Shown piece after piece: positions 7,244 to 10,520 of a DNA stretch of 10,520 nucleotides. Location: assembly GCA_020025715.1 (NCBI GenBank), contig JAHHRQ010000065.1, positions 1 to 10,520 on the forward strand. The letters run 5' to 3'. The notes beneath the pieces are model-generated. The model was not told the DNA's origin and made no database searches. It was given only the letters and a program-made list of their open reading frames with translations. A program made the position numbers and the translations under genes. Numbering within the stretch: the stretch's first letter is position 1; every line of letters starts with the position of its first letter. The DNA comes from Oscillospiraceae bacterium. Its GTDB lineage: Bacteria > Bacillota > Clostridia > Oscillospirales > Oscillospiraceae.

Positions 7244-7954
7244 TCAGGGGTACTGGCTTTCGGCGTAGACTATGATGCTGCTGTCCTTGAAGTCTCTGAA
7301 AGCGTCGCCGCTGGAGGAGGGCTTGGGGGAACGATCAGCGGTAAATGAGGGGCCGTAGGTGGATGCGGAGCTTTCGTAAAGCTCCGGATGGGGGCTTTCG
7401 CAGAAGTAGGTGAAGCCCAGCACCCTGTCCCCGAAGGCGGAATACACATTTCCCAGCTTAATATCGGACTGGAAAACAACATAATTTTCCATCATTCGCT
7501 CACCGCTTAAAAGCCTCAGGGCTGCATTTACGCACTTTTCCGTTGGCAGAAGCTCATTAAATTCCCGAGAGCGTATACCCTCGTACTGCCCCGGCTCGTA
7601 TATAACTTCTTTTAAGGTGTTTGGGAATTCGGGAGAAGCTACCCGATTCATTACCACCTCACCTACGCACAGTAAAAACTCATCTTTGAGCCAGTGCTTT
7701 CCGGCTTTGAAGCAGATGAATTTTGAAAGCAGCAGGAGATCATCGAAGTTGATGGGGGCTTCCTCACTGCCATTTTCGGCTATGTAACAGTTTCGGCTTT
7801 CCGCTGCCAGACGCCCGGCCTCAATATCTCCTGTTATTGCGGCATCGGTCATCGCCTGTATGTAATCAGGTGCCGGTACGCTTTCCCTGTACGCACAGGT
7901 GCTGAGCCCCAGTGAAACCATGAGAGCTAAAAACAGAGTAAAAAACTTTTTCAA
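7244..7954 (-). CDS. Secreted SleB-family cell wall hydrolase, catalytic Glu probably lost
   Basis: This 236-residue protein starts with a signal sequence (MKKFFTLFLALMVSLGLSTC); C20 could be a lipoprotein Cys, though T at -1 is unusual for a lipobox. Residues about 71-187 match the SleB/Hydrolase_2 family of spore-cortex and cell wall lytic transglycosylases: DDLLLLSKFICFKAGKHW, VMNRVASPEFPNTLKEVIYEPGQYEG (101-126), CVNAALRLLSGE (141-152), VVFQSD (159-164) and YFC (183-185). In related proteins as I recall them, the position of K83 (codon 7708-7706, AAA) is the conserved Glu of an AEAG or EARGE motif, so this copy may be inactive. The Ser/Pro-rich end (from 194) has no recognised domain. The start is TTG, supported by GGAGGTG at 7966-7960; an upstream in-frame ATG is followed at once by TAG. 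It would act outside the membrane; its role in sporulation or growth is not known. Confidence 0.82.
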   Translation of the reverse strand: MKKFFTLFLALMVSLGLSTCAYRESVPAPDYIQAMTDAAITGDIEAGRLAAESRNCYIAENGSEEAPINFDDLLLLSKFICFKAGKHWLKDEFLLCVGEVVMNRVASPEFPNTLKEVIYEPGQYEGIRSREFNELLPTEKCVNAALRLLSGERMMENYVVFQSDIKLGNVYSAFGDRVLGFTYFCESPHPELYESSASTYGPSFTADRSPKPSSSGDAFRDFKDSSIIVYAESQYP

Positions 7955-7959
7955 TTTTT

Positions 7960-7966
7960 CACCTCC
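7960..7966 (-). promoter_or_regulatory. Ribosome binding site fixing the TTG start of the sleB-like gene
   Basis: GGAGGTG on the minus strand ends five bases before the TTG at 7954-7952. The strength and spacing of this site support the TTG, since no in-frame ATG exists upstream without an intervening stop. Confidence 0.8.
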
Positions 7967-7976
7967 CGCTACATGA

Positions 7977-8009
7977 AGTATAGCGCTGCGGGGGAGAGAA
8001 AAATGTCAA
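7977..8009 (-). promoter_or_regulatory. Candidate sleB-like promoter with long spacer
   Basis: A perfect TTGACA (8009-8004) and a good -10 TATACT (7982-7977) lie on the minus strand, but the spacer is 21 bases instead of 16-18. Initiation near 7970 would fall just ahead of the ribosome binding site. Either an activator that reshapes the spacer is needed or the -35 match is fortuitous. The rest of 7955-8098 shows only A-rich sequence without an open frame. Confidence 0.35.
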
Positions 8010-8096
8010 AAGCAGAGGGGAAATAAAAAGAAATAAAAAATCCTGAAATCAGCGAAATTCTGCCGCAGTATCGGGCTTTAAAATCTTCATATATAG

Positions 8097-8130
8097 GAAA
8101 ACGGAGTGCATCATCAAGATACACTCCGTT
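8097..8130 (-). terminator. Probable terminator of the GNAT gene
   Basis: A 9-bp stem (AACGGAGTG at 8100-8108, complement at 8122-8130) with a 13-base loop lies 16 bases beyond the GNAT stop. On the minus strand it runs into a short TTTT. The large loop and short U-run make it weaker than the other terminators here. Confidence 0.6.
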
Positions 8131-8146
8131 ATATTTTCGGGACGGG

Positions 8147-8587
8147 TTAGTTCAGATCAAGGTATTCAAGCACTAAATTATCAGAGCGGGTATATCCGTT
8201 CTTGGCGTAAAAGTTTTGGTGCATTTCTCCCGTTGTGGTCAGCAGCTCAATCCAGTCGCAGCCGCGGCTTTCCAGTTCCGCTTTCAGATGCAGCAGCATA
8301 TCGCTGCCGTAGCCCTTGTGCTGATTGGCTGAGGAAACCAGTATTTCTTCAAGGTAAAAGCCGGTGGAATCGTCAAATTCCTTGAAATAGCCCATAAGAA
8401 AGCCTGTAAGCTGCTCGTCGTCAAATTGCAGAATAACTAAAGAATTCTCCATGGTAACATAGGGGTGAATTCTTCTGTATGCCTTTTCATATGTCCATGT
8501 TCCGCCGTCGGAATTGTAGTAGTCCATATAAAAGTTTATCAGCCTATCCAGATATTCTTCCTGAAATTCTATGTAGCTTGTGTTCAT
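8147..8587 (-). CDS. GNAT-family N-acetyltransferase
   Basis: This 146-residue protein has the size and layout of a single-domain GCN5-related N-acetyltransferase, which moves the acetyl group of acetyl-CoA to an amine on a small molecule or protein. Beta strand 4 (FYLEEILVSSA, 77-87) leads into the acetyl-CoA pyrophosphate loop QHKGYGSDML (89-98), the Q/RxxGxG/A motif. Motif B is NFYAKNGYTR (125-134). The N-terminal third (ITWTYEKAYRRIHPYV-like region, 29-45) would form the acceptor site and gives no clue to the substrate. The ATG at 8587 has no strong Shine-Dalgarno sequence. It is flanked by its own promoter (8608-8636) and terminator (8097-8130), so it is probably monocistronic. Function beyond the family is unknown. 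Confidence 0.85.
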   Translation of the reverse strand: MNTSYIEFQEEYLDRLINFYMDYYNSDGGTWTYEKAYRRIHPYVTMENSLVILQFDDEQLTGFLMGYFKEFDDSTGFYLEEILVSSANQHKGYGSDMLLHLKAELESRGCDWIELLTTTGEMHQNFYAKNGYTRSDNLVLEYLDLN

Positions 8588-8607
8588 GTGTGGAAAACTT
8601 AATTAAA

Positions 8608-8636
8608 ATTATACTACCGCCGGTAAGCCAAAACAA
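8608..8636 (-). promoter_or_regulatory. Candidate GNAT promoter with palindrome in the spacer
   Basis: A perfect TATAAT (8613-8608) is 17 bases from TTGTTT (8636-8631) on the minus strand. The spacer contains the palindrome TACCG-C-CGGTA (8615-8625), a candidate operator. Initiation near 8601 gives a leader of about 14 bases. Confidence 0.5.
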
Positions 8637-8687
8637 TATCTGAGCTTCATTTTCGGCGGTCTGATAAAAAATGTGGAAAATTCTCCG

Positions 8688-8730
8688 AAAAATCAGAAAA
8701 CCCCGCCGCAGTTGCTGACAGCGGCGGGGT
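8688..8730 (-). terminator. Terminator of the anchored unknown protein gene
   Basis: A G/C-rich 10-bp stem (8700-8709 with 8721-8730) and 11-base loop begins five bases after the stop codon at 8736. On the minus strand it continues into TTTTCTGATTTTT. Confidence 0.9.
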
Positions 8731-8735
8731 ACATC

Positions 8736-9434
8736 TTATTTTATGAATTTTTTAATTTCGTCAAGGCTGTAAGTTTCACCGTTTCCGGTAAAGCTCTCTC
8801 CGTCATCTGAGGGAGAAAAAACAGAGCTTTGACCTGATGTCAGGCAGAAGCCGCCCTCGGGAACAGCAAAATCCTCACTTGATGCAGACAGGAAAAACAG
8901 CCTGTCCTGTCCGATTTCAGGGGCAGGATAGCCGGGGACAGTGAACTTATAATATTTATTCTGCTCTCCGCCGGAAATTCCGTAAAATTCGTTATAATCC
9001 TGTACTTCCGCGAAGCCGCCCACATAGTAAAGGGAAATAATATCCTCCGGCATAAGGGAGCCTTTAAGGCTGTCGCTTACATGCACCTCGGCAACGGTAT
9101 ATGCAATACCGTCGGAAAAGGTGTAGCACAGGCCTGTTATTTTTCCTCTTACAATGTTCTGAGATTTTTCAGCAGTCTCTTTTATATCGGCAATGTTATG
9201 TATAGACATCTCATGTTCTTTCTCACCTATTACGCTGCTGCTGTTTATGGCGTTTGCATTGTAGATAAACTGAGGGAACATGGATTTATCATGGCTTACA
9301 ACCACGGCTTCAACACCGGCAAGCTCAAGAGCCGCCATTTTGGAGCTGTGGCTTTTAAATATGTAAATACTGCCTATTAGCAGTAAAACAATCAATATAG
9401 CTATTATAATCAGGTTAGCCCGCTTATTTTTCAA
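8736..9434 (-). CDS. Membrane-anchored protein of unknown function
   Basis: I do not recognise a named family. The 232-residue protein has a basic start (MKNKRAN), one hydrophobic segment at about 6-26, then an extracytoplasmic part, so it is an N-terminally anchored or exported protein without a lipobox. Residues about 90-205 look like one beta-rich domain: SQNIVRGKITGLCYTFSDGIAYTVAEVHVSDSLKG, DIISLYYVGG and QDRLFFLSA. This pattern (VxGxVT, then a T/V-rich strand, LKG, then LxFL) recurs in uncharacterised Firmicutes surface proteins as I recall them; that link is a judgement, not a search result. The TTG at 9434 is chosen because GGGGTGAT (9445-9438) precedes it; a TTG at 9449 would add five residues but lacks a binding site. 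The gene stands alone, with a strong terminator after it. Confidence 0.8.
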   Translation of the reverse strand: MKNKRANLIIIAILIVLLLIGSIYIFKSHSSKMAALELAGVEAVVVSHDKSMFPQFIYNANAINSSSVIGEKEHEMSIHNIADIKETAEKSQNIVRGKITGLCYTFSDGIAYTVAEVHVSDSLKGSLMPEDIISLYYVGGFAEVQDYNEFYGISGGEQNKYYKFTVPGYPAPEIGQDRLFFLSASSEDFAVPEGGFCLTSGQSSVFSPSDDGESFTGNGETYSLDEIKKFIK

Positions 9435-9437
9435 AAC

Positions 9438-9445
9438 ATCACCCC
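9438..9445 (-). promoter_or_regulatory. Ribosome binding site deciding the start at 9434
   Basis: GGGGTGAT on the minus strand matches the GGTGAT part of the anti-Shine-Dalgarno complement and lies three bases from the TTG at 9434-9432. It overlaps the longer alternative reading from 9449, which therefore lacks its own site. Confidence 0.65.
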
Positions 9446-9473
9446 GCAAAGATAAATTCTAACAACATCTCAC

Positions 9474-9502
9474 ATTATATATAACGCTTTTTAGGGGAAA
9501 AA
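9474..9502 (-). promoter_or_regulatory. Weak candidate promoter of the anchored protein gene
   Basis: TATAAT occurs on the minus strand at 9479-9474, about 40 bases upstream of the chosen start. The -35 region (TTTTTC, 9502-9497) matches poorly. The remainder of the gap to 9584 is A/T-rich and shows no hairpin that would terminate the upstream PHP gene, so read-through is possible. Confidence 0.35.
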
Positions 9503-9584
9503 GTTTCATGAAAAATGCAGAAAAGTGAAATTCAGCATAATGCACAATGAATAAAAAGGGAAAACTGCTGTTTAAAGGCGAATA

Positions 9585-10421
9585 TTACCGAACCGCAGCT
9601 TTCAGGTTTTCCAGAAATTCATAGGGGACGTTCAGGCCGCCTTTTCCGTCACCGAGACGAATATCGGGCTTGCTGATGCCGTGAAAATCGCTGCCTCCGG
9701 TCTTGATGAGGCTGTATTCCTCAGCCAGAGCTTCCAGATAATCACTCTGCTCCTGAGAGTAGCCTGAGTAGCGGCACTCCATACCCATAAGTCCGTAATC
9801 CTTGCAGTGCTCTATGATTTCCCTAAGACCGCTGTCATCAAGCTTATACTGGAAAGGGTGAGCCAGAACGGGAATACCCCCGGCCTCGCGGATGATTTCA
9901 ACTGAGCGCTCAATGCTTAAAAAGTTACGGGGCAGATAGTATTTCTGGCCCTTTTCAACGAAGCGGTCAAAGGCGTCACGGGTGTTTCTGGCAAGACCCA
10001 GCTCTACCAGAATTCGGGCAAAATGGGGTCTGCCTATTACCTCACCGAAACGCTCTCTCATTCTGTCGTAGCTTACCGGCAGGCCGTCGGCTGCCATTTT
10101 TTCGGCTATTTTACGGTTTCGCTCGTCACGGTCATGGATAACCCAGTCAAGCACAGGCTTCAGCTTTTCGGAGTTTATGTCTATGTAATAGCCCAGAATG
10201 TGAATAGGACCGCCGTATTTGGTGCTTATCTCTATCCCCGGCACTACCTCAATTCCCATATCCTTACCCTTTGCTTCCGCTGCGGCAAAGCCGGAAACGG
10301 TGTCATGGTCGGTTATGGCGATAGCAGAAAGCCCCTGCTCCTTTGCAAGCTCTACCAGAGCCTCAGGGCTGTAACTGCCGTCGGATGCGGTGCTGTGGAC
10401 GTGTAAATCTACTCTGTTCAT
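9585..10421 (-). CDS. PHP-domain metal-dependent phosphoesterase (YciV/RnaAM-like)
   Basis: This 278-residue protein is a stand-alone PHP domain like E. coli YciV (RNase AM) and 3',5'-nucleotide bisphosphate phosphatases. These cytoplasmic enzymes use a trinuclear metal site to remove phosphate from short RNA ends or from 3',5'-bisphosphonucleotides. All expected ligands are present: H7 and H9 in DLHVHS, D14 in TASDGS, D38/H39 in ITDHD, E64 in GIEIS, H75 in HILGY, H133 in RPHFA, H188 in LAHPF, and D245/H247 in GSDFHG. Residues about 80-180 hold the helical insertion typical of this subgroup (RNRKIAEKM, RPHFARILVELG). The length is normal. The ATG at 10421 has only a weak ribosome binding site and lies three bases after the previous gene's stop, so translational coupling is likely. 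Which substrate is used here is not known. Confidence 0.9.
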   Translation of the reverse strand: MNRVDLHVHSTASDGSYSPEALVELAKEQGLSAIAITDHDTVSGFAAAEAKGKDMGIEVVPGIEISTKYGGPIHILGYYIDINSEKLKPVLDWVIHDRDERNRKIAEKMAADGLPVSYDRMRERFGEVIGRPHFARILVELGLARNTRDAFDRFVEKGQKYYLPRNFLSIERSVEIIREAGGIPVLAHPFQYKLDDSGLREIIEHCKDYGLMGMECRYSGYSQEQSDYLEALAEEYSLIKTGGSDFHGISKPDIRLGDGKGGLNVPYEFLENLKAAVR

Positions 10422-10424
10422 ATC

Positions 10425-10520
10425 TTAATCAAGCTTTCTGCACATTTCGTCGTGAGCCAGAAGCTCGGCGCTGTCATTAAGGGGAAGAAGCTCGGCTTTA
10501 CCGTACTTGCGTTCCAGAGC
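10425..10520 (-). CDS. C-terminal 31 codons of an unidentified gene upstream of the PHP gene
   Basis: The minus strand is open from the right edge to a TAA at 10427-10425. It reads ...LERKYGKAELLPLNDSAELL... and ends CRKLD. The piece is too short to name a family. Its stop is three bases from the PHP start, so the two genes probably form one operon running leftward. Confidence 0.6.
   Translation of the reverse strand, partial: ALERKYGKAELLPLNDSAELLAHDEMCRKLD

Noticed and set aside
8649..8693. TTTTCGG/CCGAAAA inverted repeat between the GNAT and anchored-protein genes
   Set aside because: Seven-base arms with a long loop next to a far stronger terminator hairpin; probably chance.
9535..9543. 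Short palindrome GCAT-A-ATGC after the PHP gene
   Set aside because: Four-base arms are too short to act as a terminator and are expected by chance in A/T-rich DNA.
1..10520. tRNA, rRNA, CRISPR array, insertion sequence, toxin-antitoxin or phage-defence genes
   Set aside because: None was seen: no tRNA-like cloverleaf, no regularly spaced repeats, no transposase motifs, and every sizeable gene has a housekeeping or family-level assignment or is a lone unknown.

Overview
The window looks like chromosomal DNA from an anaerobic member of the Clostridia, most likely a gut-type Oscillospiraceae/Ruminococcaceae. Supporting signs are mid-range GC with A/T-rich intergenic DNA, strong GGAGG-type ribosome binding sites, TTG starts, consensus TTGAxx/TATAAT promoters, an electron-bifurcating NfnAB pair, a MoeA fused to a periplasmic-binding-like domain, a FatA-type bacterial thioesterase and a SleB-family cell wall hydrolase. 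The genus is inference. I see no mobile element, CRISPR array, tRNA or rRNA.

Layout. Positions 1-1395 (+) hold the 3' part of a moeA-type gene with a C-terminal PBP-like domain. A clean promoter at 1401-1429 drives an acyl-ACP thioesterase (1459-2148, +). A bidirectional hairpin terminator (2155-2183) separates it from the convergent putP-type sodium:solute symporter (2190-3713, -). A 166-base intergenic region then holds divergent promoters and an inverted repeat, and leads to a LysR-type regulator (3880-4764, +). Next, from a strong promoter at 4826-4854, come the overlapping nfnA and nfnB genes (4894-5748 and 5741-7162, +), which end at a second bidirectional terminator (7176-7205).

From 7244 to the right edge every gene is on the minus strand. 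They are a secreted SleB-type hydrolase whose catalytic Glu position appears to be Lys (7244-7954), a GNAT acetyltransferase (8147-8587), a membrane-anchored protein of unknown function (8736-9434), a PHP-domain phosphoesterase (9585-10421), and the last 31 codons of a tightly linked upstream gene (10425-10520).

The only clear multi-gene functional unit is nfnAB. It encodes the two subunits of the NADH-dependent reduced ferredoxin:NADP+ oxidoreductase, which balances NADH, NADPH and ferredoxin in fermentative anaerobes. Its codon use (CGT/CGC Arg, TTC, CTC/CTG) differs from the AGA/AGG- and CTT/TTA-rich neighbours and suggests high expression. putP and lysR may form a divergent transporter/regulator pair. 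The remaining genes look like single housekeeping or accessory genes with their own promoters and terminators. I found no convincing undescribed multi-gene system. The items most worth a second look are the probably inactive SleB homologue, the dyads in three promoter regions, and the anchored unknown protein.
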